From positions 880,501 to 944,500 of the forward strand of contig NZ_QJJK01000001.1 of NCBI RefSeq assembly GCF_003201475.1: a DNA stretch of 64,000 nt, in the 5' to 3' direction. Numbering within the stretch: position 1 is the first letter of the stretch; every line of letters starts with the position of its first letter. Below are positions 1 to 8,787 of the stretch, piece by piece. Position numbers and translations under genes: made by a program. The notes below the pieces were generated by a model. It had not been told where the DNA came from and ran no database searches. It saw only the letters and a list, made by a program, of their open reading frames with translations. The stretch comes from Chelatococcus asaccharovorans (GTDB lineage Bacteria > Pseudomonadota > Alphaproteobacteria > Rhizobiales > Beijerinckiaceae).

Positions 1-408
1 GCCGTTGCATAACGAAAGCGGAATGTGACCGCAGCCGGCTTATGTCCTCACGGCGTTCTGCGAAGGGGCGGTTGCGTTTGAACCAGCAGGCCCAGTGGCG
101 GGCCAGAGGGTGGTCTCAAGTTACGTCCGTCAGATCACGTCGTAAGTGGCCTCATGTCGAACATACATGCAGGCATTGAGGGTGGCGGCTGGCGACCGAG
201 TATCAATGACAATCATAGCCCAACGTAGTGGAGAATTATAATAATTCTATTGTTGGAATTGCAGCCGACATTGCGCAGGTGGGGCATCTTTGCACATACG
301 GACCAGGGTTAACGACAATCTAACCGGAATTTCGTGGGATGTTTATTGCCACTCCGTTAGTTCAGGGGTATGGGTGGGGCAAATTTATTGTCCTGAGGCA
401 GACACGTC
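1..408. other. Upstream non-coding region
   Basis: I recognise no gene in these 408 bases. The stretch from about 230 to 250 is clearly AT-richer than its surroundings and holds a 17-bp palindrome, listed separately. A weaker inverted repeat (GGTTA, 9-base gap, TAACC) lies at about 307-325. The region most likely carries the promoter of the ABC importer operon that starts at 409. No cobalamin riboswitch B12-box was recognised. Confidence 0.5.
232..248. promoter_or_regulatory. Perfect 17-bp palindrome upstream of the metal-chelate importer operon
   Basis: AGAATTATAATAATTCT reads the same on both strands around a single central base. It is AT-rich in GC-rich surroundings and lies about 160 bp before the importer's first start codon. 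An iron-responsive or other metalloregulator operator is a reasonable guess given the downstream genes. The arms resemble the AGAA/TTCT halves of Irr-type iron control elements, but the spacer is longer, so the identity of the binding protein is open. Confidence 0.35.
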
Positions 409-1374
409 ATGAAATCCATCTCAAACTGGCTCTTTGCCACGGGGCTGCTTGCTGCCGTCATGGCGGGTCCTGCCCTGGCACAAGATGCCAAGACGCAATC
501 GCTCGTGGATGATCGTGGTGTGAAGGTCGAGATCCCCGGCCATCCGACACGGGTCGCGGGGATTTCCTATCTGGCGGCGGATGTCGCCCTGGCGCTCGGG
601 ATCAAACCCGTCGCAACCACCTACATGGTGGCGGGACGCGAACCTGACTTCCTCCTGGGCCTGACCAAGGACATGAAGCAGGTCGGGCAGCGGGCCAAAC
701 CCAACCTTGAACTTCTCTCGGAGACAAAACCCGACCTCATCGTCGCCATGCGGCGCTACACGGTGGGCAATGCCGATCGCTTCCAGGCCATCGCCCCCTA
801 TGTCGCCTATAACATGGAACTCTTGAGCGAAAGCTATAAGGAAGTCGCGGAGCTTGCCAAAGTGCTCGGCAAGCCTGAGCGCGGTCAGCAACTCAATGAC
901 ACATTCAAGCAACATCTCGCCGAGTTCGGCCAGAAAGCCCCGAAGGACAAGCATCCGCGCTTCCTGATTACATTCGGTGGTGATGATCCCTTTGCGTTCC
1001 ACACCGAGAATACGGCGGCATCGATCGTCGCTGCGCTTGGTGGCGACAACGTCGCCGGCCCGATGACGCAGAACGGACGCTTCGGCCTCAGCCTCAGCCT
1101 CGAGACCATCCTCGAAAAGGATCCTGAGGTCATCTTCATCATCGACTATTACCCGGACCGCTCCCACGAGAAGAACCCGATCTGGCAACAACTGTCCGCC
1201 GTCAAGAACGGCCGTGTTCACTATGTCTTTGACCAGTGGGCGGAAACGAACGGCCCGATCGCGCGCGAAGTCGTGCTGCGCGAAGCCGCCCACTATCTGT
1301 ATCCGGACGTCTTTCCTGCGGTTGACGTCAAGGCCGAAGCGGCGAAGCTCATCCCGGCCGACCTGCAGAAGTGA
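409..1374 (+). CDS. Periplasmic substrate-binding protein of an iron-siderophore/cobalamin-type ABC importer
   Basis: A 321-aa protein with a clear Sec signal peptide (MKSISN, a hydrophobic stretch, then cleavage after about residue 24 at ALA-Q). The mature part has the FepB/FecB/BtuF helical-backbone fold pattern: an early segment around DDRGVKVEIPGHPTRVAG, a middle segment with KPDLIVAMR, and a late VHYVFDQWAE stretch. It should bind a ferric-siderophore or a corrinoid in the periplasm and hand it to the two permeases. It overlaps the next start by four bases (GTGA), so it is translationally coupled to them. The ligand cannot be read from the sequence. Confidence 0.85.
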   Translation: MKSISNWLFATGLLAAVMAGPALAQDAKTQSLVDDRGVKVEIPGHPTRVAGISYLAADVALALGIKPVATTYMVAGREPDFLLGLTKDMKQVGQRAKPNLELLSETKPDLIVAMRRYTVGNADRFQAIAPYVAYNMELLSESYKEVAELAKVLGKPERGQQLNDTFKQHLAEFGQKAPKDKHPRFLITFGGDDPFAFHTENTAASIVAALGGDNVAGPMTQNGRFGLSLSLETILEKDPEVIFIIDYYPDRSHEKNPIWQQLSAVKNGRVHYVFDQWAETNGPIAREVVLREAAHYLYPDVFPAVDVKAEAAKLIPADLQK

Positions 1375-2408
1375 TCAGAAGCCAGTCGCTCGAACGGCGA
1401 GGACACCCTGCGCGATCGGCGCTGATGATTATTGCCGTCGTCACCACTGCCGCATTCATGATCATCGGCGGCCTGCTCGTCGGGGCAAGACCAGTCACGC
1501 CTCAAGGGCTCGTTTCCGCCTTGTTCTGGCCTGATGGAAAGATCGATTCCATCATCGTCTGGATGCTGCGCTTGCCGCGCAGCCTGGCCGCCTTTCTCGG
1601 CGGCGCCGGCTTGAGTATCTCCGGCTATCTGCTGCAGACCCTCACGCGCAATCCGCTCGCCGGGCCGGGACTGACCGGCGTGACCACCGGCGCTGTTGCG
1701 GCGATCGTGTTCTGCTTCACCTTCGTGCCGTGGCTGTCCTCGCTTTATTACCCGCTGGTCGGCATGACGGGAGGGCTCGGCGCGGCGCTGGTCACGTTCT
1801 GGATCGCTCGAGGCAGCACCGGCCGACCGCTCCATCTGGCGCTTGGCGGCATCAGCGTCTCCTTGTTCCTCGGCGCCGTCACCATCTATGTCCTTCTCCT
1901 GAGCGGCACGCAGGTCCAATCGATGCTGTTCTGGCTCTCCGGCGGGTTTCAGGGACGAACGTGGATTCAGCTGGCCTACATGGCGCCCTGGGTCGCCGTC
2001 GGCTTCATCGGTGCGCTGCTGGCGCACCGTGTCCTCGATCTTCTGACCCTGAGCGAGGACGCCGCGGCCGGCATGGGGCTCCAGCTCAAACTCTGGAAGC
2101 CGCTGCTGCTGCTCCTTGCCGTCCTGCCCGTCGCGGGGGTCGTTCCGGTGGCAGGACCGGTCGCCTTCGTCGGATTGGCGACGCCGCATATCGCGCGGCT
2201 CCTCAAGCCTGGCGGCCAAGGCTGGACGGTTGCCCTGGCGGCCGCCCTCGGTGGTCTGATGGTCACCGTCGCCGACCTTCTCGCACGCTCGATCGCCGCC
2301 CCGCGAGAACTCCCTGTTGGTATCATCACCGCGCTCATCGGCGGTCCTGTATTTATTTATCTGGTACAGGCGCGCAACGTCACCTTCAGGTCGGGCGGCA
2401 AGGGATGA
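1371..2408 (+). CDS. FecCD-family ABC importer permease (first)
   Basis: A 345-aa polytopic membrane protein of the FecCD/BtuC family with about nine to ten hydrophobic segments. Family landmarks visible are LRLPRSLAAFLGGAGLSISG near residue 60, the NPLAGPGLTGV segment, and a C-terminal GLATPHIARLL followed by ELPVGIITALIGGPVFIYL. It starts with GTG overlapping the stop of the binding protein, and its own stop overlaps the next gene by ATGA. With the following permease it should form a heterodimeric channel, as in FecCD, rather than the BtuC homodimer. Confidence 0.9.
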   Translation: MIRSQSLERRGHPARSALMIIAVVTTAAFMIIGGLLVGARPVTPQGLVSALFWPDGKIDSIIVWMLRLPRSLAAFLGGAGLSISGYLLQTLTRNPLAGPGLTGVTTGAVAAIVFCFTFVPWLSSLYYPLVGMTGGLGAALVTFWIARGSTGRPLHLALGGISVSLFLGAVTIYVLLLSGTQVQSMLFWLSGGFQGRTWIQLAYMAPWVAVGFIGALLAHRVLDLLTLSEDAAAGMGLQLKLWKPLLLLLAVLPVAGVVPVAGPVAFVGLATPHIARLLKPGGQGWTVALAAALGGLMVTVADLLARSIAAPRELPVGIITALIGGPVFIYLVQARNVTFRSGGKG

Positions 2409-3439
2409 GCCATGCTCCGCAAACCGTCTCGCGCGCGCCCGTCTGGTTTGTGCCGACGTCCGTCGCTGTCGCCGTCCTCTCGATCATGCTCGCGGTTTTT
2501 ATCGGGGTGGTCGACATACCGCCTGCGGATATTCTAGCCGCACTCCAAGGCCACGGCTCCGCCGAGGCAAAGTCGATTATCCTCGATATCCGCCTTCCAC
2601 GCATCCTGACGGGCATGCTGGCCGGCATCCATTTCGCGGTCGCCGGCCTGATACTCCAGATGATCACCCGCAACCCCCTCGCCGATCCCTCGATCATGGG
2701 CGTATCGCAGGGCGCGACGCTTGCCGTATCGCTCTTCCTGCTGCTGACCGTCTATATCGACAATCCCGGCTCAAACACCTTGGCCGAGCTTCCAATCGCG
2801 TGGTTGCCCGGCGTTGGGGCTGTCGGAGGATTGGCAGCAGGCGCGGTCATCTATCTGCTGGCTTTCCGCCAAAATCTCGGGCCGCTTCGGATCACCATCT
2901 GCGGCATCGCGGTGGGAGCCGTTCTGCACGCCGTCGCGATCGGCCTGATTGCCGGCTGGGGATCGGCGCGGATCGAAATCCTGCTCGAATGGCTCTCCGG
3001 CTCACTCTATGCGCGCAGTTGGCGGCATGTGATGTTCCTCCTGCCTTTCACCGTTGTCGGTCTGAGCCTCCTCCCCCTTTTGCGCCGCTCGCTCGACTTG
3101 CTGCGTTTCGATGCGCCCGTGGCGCGGTCCTTCGGCCTCGGCTACCGGTTCCATTTTTCCCTTGCGCTTGCATTATCCTGCAGCCTCGCGGCGAGCGCGG
3201 TCGGCGTGGTCGGGCCGATCATATTCGTCGGCCTGATCGTTCCCCATCTGGCACGTCTTCTCGCCGGCCGGCGTTTCACCCTTGTGCTCCCATTGACGAT
3301 CACGCTGGGCATCGTCGTCGTGACGCTGGGTGATCTGGCCGGGAGGGTGCTGGGGCAAGCGGAAGAGGTTCCGATCGGCGTCATCACCGCAATCTTCGGC
3401 GTTCCCGTCCTGATCGCGCTCCTTCGCCGGGTTCCGTGA
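2405..3439 (+). CDS. FecCD-family ABC importer permease (second)
   Basis: A 344-aa FecCD-type permease. Translation from ATG at 2405 is chosen because it overlaps the previous stop (ATGA) and gives the normal family length. An upstream extension of the frame lies inside the preceding gene. Landmarks are DIRLPRILTGMLAGIHFAVA, NPLADPSIMGVSQGA, and near the end GLIVPHLARLLAG and EVPIGVITAIFGVPVLIALL. It pairs with the upstream permease and the ATPase nine bases downstream. Confidence 0.9.
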   Translation: MSHAPQTVSRAPVWFVPTSVAVAVLSIMLAVFIGVVDIPPADILAALQGHGSAEAKSIILDIRLPRILTGMLAGIHFAVAGLILQMITRNPLADPSIMGVSQGATLAVSLFLLLTVYIDNPGSNTLAELPIAWLPGVGAVGGLAAGAVIYLLAFRQNLGPLRITICGIAVGAVLHAVAIGLIAGWGSARIEILLEWLSGSLYARSWRHVMFLLPFTVVGLSLLPLLRRSLDLLRFDAPVARSFGLGYRFHFSLALALSCSLAASAVGVVGPIIFVGLIVPHLARLLAGRRFTLVLPLTITLGIVVVTLGDLAGRVLGQAEEVPIGVITAIFGVPVLIALLRRVP

Positions 3440-3448
3440 GGTCACACC

Positions 3449-4246
3449 ATGTCGCTCTCCTGCTCCGGCCTGTCCGTGACCTATGGTGCTCGCAAGGCCC
3501 TCACCAATTTCAACCTCGCGGTCGCACCAGGCGAGGTTCGCGCGCTGATCGGGCCGAACGGTTCGGGCAAGAGCACCGCGTTGCAAGCGCTTGCCGGCCT
3601 CATCAGGCCGGATGAGGGGCGTGCTGACATCGATGGCGCCCCCATCGCCGTCATGTCGCGGCGGGATATCGCGCGTCGATTGGCATTTCTCCCCCAGCAG
3701 CCTTCAGCGCCAGACGAAATGACCGTAGGGCAACTCGTCCGGCAGGGCCGGTTCGCCCATGTGGGCTTGTTTCGCAGCTACAGGCCGGAGGATGAAGCCG
3801 CGATCGCCTGGGCGCTCGAGAGCACAGGCCTGTCCGATTTCGCCGAGCGTGGCCTCAACGAGCTTTCCGGGGGCGAACGCCAGCGTGCATGGATCTCGGC
3901 GGCGCTGGCTCAGGAAGCGCAGACTTTGCTCCTCGACGAGCCGACCTCATTTCTCGATATCGGCTATCAGATCGAGGTGCTCGATCTGGTCCATCGTCTA
4001 AGCCGGGACAGGGGCGTGAGCATCGTCATGGCGATCCACGACCTCAACCAGGCGATGTCGATATGCGACCGGATCTCGCTTCTCAATCACGGCATGTTGG
4101 CGTTCGATGGAGAGCCACGGGATCTGGCGGCCACAGGCTTGATCGAAGAGGTCTTTCGCGTGAAAGGACAATTCGTGCAGATAGCGCCGCACGCGCCGCC
4201 GCATTTCGATGTGGAACTGGCGCGTTGGACGTCGCCGCCGTCCTGA
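3449..4246 (+). CDS. ABC importer ATPase (FepC/FecE/BtuD type)
   Basis: A 265-aa nucleotide-binding subunit. Visible motifs are Walker A GPNGSGKST (about residues 36-44), signature LSGGERQR, Walker B LLLDEPTSFLD, and the switch histidine in AIHDLNQA. Its length and the FLDIGYQIEVLDLV stretch are typical of iron-chelate importers. It is separated from the second permease by nine bases and completes a full importer (binding protein, two permeases, ATPase). Confidence 0.92.
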   Translation: MSLSCSGLSVTYGARKALTNFNLAVAPGEVRALIGPNGSGKSTALQALAGLIRPDEGRADIDGAPIAVMSRRDIARRLAFLPQQPSAPDEMTVGQLVRQGRFAHVGLFRSYRPEDEAAIAWALESTGLSDFAERGLNELSGGERQRAWISAALAQEAQTLLLDEPTSFLDIGYQIEVLDLVHRLSRDRGVSIVMAIHDLNQAMSICDRISLLNHGMLAFDGEPRDLAATGLIEEVFRVKGQFVQIAPHAPPHFDVELARWTSPPS

Positions 4247-4319
4247 GAAGGGCGACCGACAAGAATGATCAAAGCCTCGCGGCTCAGGCGGCGAGATGCA
4301 TCTGCGGGAAGGACGAGGA

Positions 4320-5126
4320 ATGGTAGCCGACGATCAAATCATGGCTCTGCTGGATCGGTGGGATCGTCAGCAGGAAGGCTACATCAAGCAGCGGGAAGAG
4401 CGTTTCGAAGTCATGTTCGACGTGCTCCAATCAGCGCTTGGCGACGCCTTCACGGTTGTCGACGCGGCATGCGGGCCAGGGTCCCTCAGCCGGCGGCTGC
4501 TCGCACGTTTTCCGCAAGCCAAGGTCATTGCCGTCGACGCGGATGTGATGCTGCTGGAAATGGCACGGGTGGCTCTCGCCCCCGACGGCGCAAGGGCGCG
4601 CGTCGTCGAGGCGGATCTCGCCGACGCCTCCTGGTGCGAGCGTGTTCTTGAAGCCGCCGCGTCGCTGAACGCTGACCGGCCGGCCGCCCTGGTCTCGACC
4701 ACAGCCCTGCATTGGCTATCCCCAGGCGCTTTGGCCGAATTCTACGGTGCGGCGGGCGAACTCGTGCAGCCGGGCGGAATTGTGATGAACGGGGACCATA
4801 TGCGGTTCGACAGCCGCTGGCCCACCCTCGCCAAGGTGGCGATGGCGACACGCCAGCGCATAGAGCGCGAGGCCGTCGCCAATGGCGAGGATGACTGGGC
4901 AACCTGGTGGGCGCGCGCCGCCGCTATACCCCGCCTCGCCGCGCTGAAGGAACAGCGCGATGCCTTCTATGCCTCGCGGGGGCAAAAGCGTGCGACGAGC
5001 GGTGAGGATTGCTCGGTGGATTTCCATCTGGCCGCGATGCGCCATGCTGGTTTCACGGAGGTGGGTACAGCCTGGCAGCAATTCGACAACTTTGTTGTCT
5101 TCGGACGGCGGCCGGGCGGAGCTTAA
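4320..5126 (+). CDS. Class I SAM-dependent methyltransferase
   Basis: A 268-aa Rossmann-fold methyltransferase. Motif I is VVDAACGPGSLSRRLLARFP, followed by the acidic motif II region VIAVDADVMLLEMAR and a DALVSTTALHWL-like motif IV region. The ATG at 4320 is preferred over the ATG at 4296 because GGACGAGGA sits just before it. The gene follows the importer ATPase by 73 bases and is probably in the same transcript. A methyltransferase beside a chelate importer could modify the imported ligand or its pathway, but the substrate is unknown. Confidence 0.8.
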   Translation: MVADDQIMALLDRWDRQQEGYIKQREERFEVMFDVLQSALGDAFTVVDAACGPGSLSRRLLARFPQAKVIAVDADVMLLEMARVALAPDGARARVVEADLADASWCERVLEAAASLNADRPAALVSTTALHWLSPGALAEFYGAAGELVQPGGIVMNGDHMRFDSRWPTLAKVAMATRQRIEREAVANGEDDWATWWARAAAIPRLAALKEQRDAFYASRGQKRATSGEDCSVDFHLAAMRHAGFTEVGTAWQQFDNFVVFGRRPGGA

Positions 5127-5300
5127 CTTCAACGGAGCCACGCGCCCGTGACAGATCTGCCAATCCACGTTGAACGTTCTCCATCGCATCCTGGCCTGGA
5201 TTTGGCTATGTTTGTAGCCGGTTCGGCATCGTGAAAGCTCCGTGATCACGGGCGTCCAAGCCGGCCCGTGGGTGAGCCGGACGAGTTTACAGAGGTTCAG

Positions 5301-5861
5301 ATGGGATCGGCTCAGTTGCAGACCCGGATTGGCGGATTGGGCGGCGCTGCGTGGATCGCCTTCATCGCGGCGGTGAGCGTTGCCTTCAGTATGGCGTTGG
5401 CCTGCGCCATTCCCTTTGCCGCGATTGCAACGATCGCGGGAACACGGATGCCCGTCGTTGGTGCGATCGTTCTGACGGGCGCCGCGTGGCTCGCGAACCA
5501 GCTCGTCGGCTATCTCATTCTAGGCTATCCGATCACATGGGACAGCTTGGCATGGGGAGCCATGATCGGCATCTCGGCCCTGGCGGCAACGGGCGTGGTC
5601 GTCGCCGTCAAGAATGGGGCGCCCTCAACGTTCGCCGCACTCACCGGCGGGTTCGTCGCCGCCTTTGCCACCTACGAAGCCGTGTTATACGGCGCGACCG
5701 CGTTCCTGCCGTCCGGAGATGCGGCCTTTTCATTCGCGGTTGTCATCGGGATTGCCTGGACGAATATCCTCGCGCTGACAGGTCTCCTCGTCCTCCATCG
5801 ACTGGCGATCGCAATTGGGCTGTTGGCTCCTCTCAGACCTCAGCCCGCCGGTTACGCCTGA
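5301..5861 (+). CDS. Small polytopic membrane protein of unknown function
   Basis: A 186-aa hydrophobic protein with about five to six predicted membrane helices. The ATG at 5301 is preceded by AGAGG and is preferred to a GTG at 5268. I do not recognise a named family. It is five bases upstream of the cobalamin-binding-type protein and is almost certainly co-transcribed with it. A role in corrinoid or metal uptake is therefore possible, but this rests on neighbourhood only. Confidence 0.7.
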   Translation: MGSAQLQTRIGGLGGAAWIAFIAAVSVAFSMALACAIPFAAIATIAGTRMPVVGAIVLTGAAWLANQLVGYLILGYPITWDSLAWGAMIGISALAATGVVVAVKNGAPSTFAALTGGFVAAFATYEAVLYGATAFLPSGDAAFSFAVVIGIAWTNILALTGLLVLHRLAIAIGLLAPLRPQPAGYA

Positions 5862-5866
5862 AGGCA

Positions 5867-6655
5867 ATGGCCGGACATTTTCCGCCCCGACGGATCGTTT
5901 GCCTGACCGAGGAGACGGTCGAAACGCTTTATCTGCTTGGGGAGCAGGAGCGGATCGTCGGCGTTTCCGGCTATGCGGTGCGCCCACCCCAGGTGCGCCG
6001 CGAGAAGCCGCGGGTTTCGGCCTTCACATCGGCCGACATTGCAAAGATCATGGCGCTTGAACCGGATCTGGTTCTTACTTTTTCTGACCTTCAGGCCGAC
6101 ATCGCCGCGGAATTGATCCGGGCCGGCATCGCGGTCCATGCCTTCAATCAGCGCGACATCGCCGGCATCCTTGCCATGATCCGGACGGTTGGCGCTCTCG
6201 TCGGCGTGACCGAGAAAGCGCATGCTTTGGCCTCAGGTTACGAGGCGCGGCTACGTGGCATCGCGGCATCGGCTCGCGGATTGCCGAGACCGAAGGTCTA
6301 TTGCGAGGAATGGGATGATCCGCTGATCGGCGGCATAGGCTGGGTGTCGGAATTGGTCGGGATCGCCGGCGGTGATGACGTCTTTGCCGACAAGGCCAAG
6401 GCGAAGGCTGCCAAAGATCGCGTCATCCAGCCGCAGGAGGTCGTAGCGGCGGCGCCCGACGTCATCCTGGCGTCGTGGTGTGGAAAGAAGGTGGTCTCCG
6501 CGCGGATCAGAGGCCGTCCGGGATGGGACACGATCCCGGCAGTCCGCAACAATCGCATCGTCGAGATCAAATCTCCCCTGATCCTGCAGCCCGGCCCTGC
6601 CGCTCTGACGGACGGACTGGACGCGATTGTTGCCGCCCTTCGGGCAAGCATCTGA
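5867..6655 (+). CDS. Cobalamin-binding-type helical-backbone protein without signal peptide
   Basis: A 262-aa protein of the BtuF-like superfamily. It begins MAGHFPPRRIVCLTEETVET, with LGEQERIVGVSGY next and EEWDDPLIGGIGWVSELV in the middle. These segments are characteristic of proteins annotated as cobalamin-binding in many proteobacteria. There is no hydrophobic leader, so it should be cytoplasmic, unlike true BtuF. It starts six bases after the stop of the membrane protein upstream. It may sense, store or chaperone a corrinoid delivered by the importer of this region. Confidence 0.75.
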   Translation: MAGHFPPRRIVCLTEETVETLYLLGEQERIVGVSGYAVRPPQVRREKPRVSAFTSADIAKIMALEPDLVLTFSDLQADIAAELIRAGIAVHAFNQRDIAGILAMIRTVGALVGVTEKAHALASGYEARLRGIAASARGLPRPKVYCEEWDDPLIGGIGWVSELVGIAGGDDVFADKAKAKAAKDRVIQPQEVVAAAPDVILASWCGKKVVSARIRGRPGWDTIPAVRNNRIVEIKSPLILQPGPAALTDGLDAIVAALRASI

Positions 6656-6883
6656 TTGTGGGGATCGCTCTTACCGTCCGACGGGCCACCGCCCGCCGGA
6701 GCGCCCAGTCTTGAGGAGGCGTCGGCTTTGTTGATTGGGCTGGCGCGGGGCGTGCATGCCGCGTGCGGAATGGCCCGTGCCCCATGCCGATCGCGACCTC
6801 CCTTGGACCGATTGTCCAATCCCGGATCGCTCTGACAGTCTCTAATTGTCGCCGGCGACATGTTTACGAGGGATCCGTGGGCG

Positions 6884-7297
6884 ATGAAGACACTTGGACA
6901 GTGGCTTTCTGAGAAGAGTTACAGAAGCACGGTGGTCAATTTAGTGATGTTGACAGGCGTCCTTGCTATGTCTCAGAGTTCCGAACTTTTCATGGCAGTT
7001 GGCGGAGGAGCGATTGCAATCGCATCGTTTTACTTTCTCCTTCGCGCCATCGCGTTGACAGCTCGGACAAAGAGATTTGTCAATCCGTATCAGCTTTCTC
7101 TGACCTGGATCCCGGGTTTACTTGCGATCGTCCTGGCAATGACTGGGCTCTATCTCGTCATCAGCGCCGAGCCGTTCAGCATGGGTTATTGTCTTGGGGT
7201 GATCTTGTTCGCCTGTGAACTGGCGATGCTCACCATCGCTGGAGTCGATCTCGACGATTCTGCAAGCAAATCGTCCCGAATCATAGAGGTCGTCTAA
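6884..7297 (+). CDS. Small membrane protein preceding the cytochrome bd-like module
   Basis: About 137 aa from ATG at 6884 (MKTLGQWLSEK), with GAGGGA upstream at workable spacing. An ATG at 6860 would add eight residues. The protein has about four hydrophobic helices and no motif I recognise. Its stop overlaps the start of the next gene, so it is coupled to the CydA-like cytochrome and may be an accessory subunit. The 200 bases before it show no gene. Confidence 0.65.
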   Translation: MKTLGQWLSEKSYRSTVVNLVMLTGVLAMSQSSELFMAVGGGAIAIASFYFLLRAIALTARTKRFVNPYQLSLTWIPGLLAIVLAMTGLYLVISAEPFSMGYCLGVILFACELAMLTIAGVDLDDSASKSSRIIEVV

Positions 7298-8787
7298 TGG
7301 ATTTTCCTGTCTTTCACCTCGACTTCTTCGGTAATCGCTGGCTGATCGCGACAATCGCCATCTTGCATGTCTTGGTCAATCATGGCCTGGCCGTCGGCAT
7401 GATGCCGTTGGTCGCGGCTATGGAATGGTATGGTCAGAAGAAGCAGGACCCGCGCTGGGACAGGCTTGCCTACAAGATTCTATTCTTCTGCTTCCTGATC
7501 ACGACGACGATTGGCGCGCTCACCGGCGTCGGCATCTGGTTATCGGTATCGCTGGTCAATCCCTATTCGATAGCGAGCCTGATCCGTGTGTTCTTCTGGG
7601 CGTGGTTCACGGAGTGGTTGGTCTTCATCACAGAGGTCTGCCTGATTCTCGCCTACACGCTGACGTGGAAGAAGTGGAGCAATCAGGGCCCGGAGAAGAA
7701 GAAGCAGCACATCCGGCTCGGCTTTGCGCTGGCGTTCTTCTCCTGGGTGACGATGGCCATCATCGTCGCAATCCTCGGCTTTATGATGGATCCCGGAAAC
7801 TGGCTGACGGATCACAGTTTTTGGACGGGTGTGATGAACCCGCTCTACATCCCGCAGCTCGCCTTCCGCACGCCGCTCGCGGCCGCCATGGCCGGCATCA
7901 TCGCGCTGTTCCTGATCCTTTTCTTCACGAAGAGACAGGATGGCTTCCGACACGAGGCCTTGCGGGCGGTCGCCCTTTGGACGCTCGCCTTCGCCCCGTT
8001 CGTGCTCGCCGCTGGCTGGTGGTACTACACCTCCGTTCCTGACGCGATGAAGGACAACCTCGGCGTTTCCCTGGCGACGCTCGCGTTCGCCGACTGGCAA
8101 ACCAAGTTCCTCCAGATCGCCGTCGTCACCGTCGTCACCATCCTGCTGGTCGTCCAGTTTGCGATCTCGCGGCCGAACCTGCTGCCGAAGGTGGCGCTGG
8201 TCGTGCCGTTCTTTGCCATCCTGTGGATGACGGGGCATTTCGAGCGGGTGCGTGAGTTCATCCGCAAGCCCTATGTGATCGGTCAGTACATGTATGCCAA
8301 CGGCATGCGGGTCGACGACTACGCCCTGCTGCAGCGCGACGGCGTCCTTACCTACGCGACCTATTCGAATCCTCTGACCGAGGCTGAGAAAGCCGGGCTG
8401 CCGGAGAGACTGTCGGAACCGGAGCGGACGGCGCGGCTGGAAACGATCCAGAAGGGCAAGGACGTCTTCATGGATACCTGCTCACGTTGCCATACCGGCC
8501 ATGGAGTGAACAGCATCACCAGCCATCTCCAGCGGATGTTCGGTGACAAGCCTTGGACGCCGGAGCTGACCGCGGGCTACATCGAGGGCATGCACTATGC
8601 CCAGCCCTATATGCCGCCGTTCCCCGGCAGCAAGGCAGAGCTGCAACTCTTGGGCGCCTATCTCGAACATCTCCAGCACAATAAGGCGCCAATCCCAGGC
8701 GCGCAGTCGGCGGGCGTCATCGTGCATGACGAGAATGCGGGTCGCATCGCGACGAAGACCAACCAGACAGAGGCGGCCGCCCGATGA
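7297..8787 (+). CDS. CydA-like cytochrome bd-superfamily subunit fused to a cytochrome c domain
   Basis: A 496-aa protein. Residues 1 to about 330 form roughly nine membrane helices resembling CydA (ILHVLVNHGLAVGMMPLVAA near the start, and RVFFWAWFTEWLVFITE). The C-terminal part carries a haem c site CSRCH at residues 395-399, with later methionines (YMPPFP) as possible axial ligands. bd-superfamily members with c-type haem are known as a divergent branch (OR-C type) distinct from quinol-oxidising CydAB. The partner is the second CydA-like protein overlapping by four bases. Electron donor and terminal reaction are inferred only. The RegBA-type pair downstream suggests redox control. Confidence 0.75.
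   Translation: MDFPVFHLDFFGNRWLIATIAILHVLVNHGLAVGMMPLVAAMEWYGQKKQDPRWDRLAYKILFFCFLITTTIGALTGVGIWLSVSLVNPYSIASLIRVFFWAWFTEWLVFITEVCLILAYTLTWKKWSNQGPEKKKQHIRLGFALAFFSWVTMAIIVAILGFMMDPGNWLTDHSFWTGVMNPLYIPQLAFRTPLAAAMAGIIALFLILFFTKRQDGFRHEALRAVALWTLAFAPFVLAAGWWYYTSVPDAMKDNLGVSLATLAFADWQTKFLQIAVVTVVTILLVVQFAISRPNLLPKVALVVPFFAILWMTGHFERVREFIRKPYVIGQYMYANGMRVDDYALLQRDGVLTYATYSNPLTEAEKAGLPERLSEPERTARLETIQKGKDVFMDTCSRCHTGHGVNSITSHLQRMFGDKPWTPELTAGYIEGMHYAQPYMPPFPGSKAELQLLGAYLEHLQHNKAPIPGAQSAGVIVHDENAGRIATKTNQTEAAAR

Noticed and set aside
5127-5300. Possible cobalamin riboswitch before the corrinoid-related genes
   Set aside because: The stretch has some self-complementary parts (GTGATCACGGGC), but I find no recognisable B12-box, and it is shorter than typical cobalamin riboswitches.
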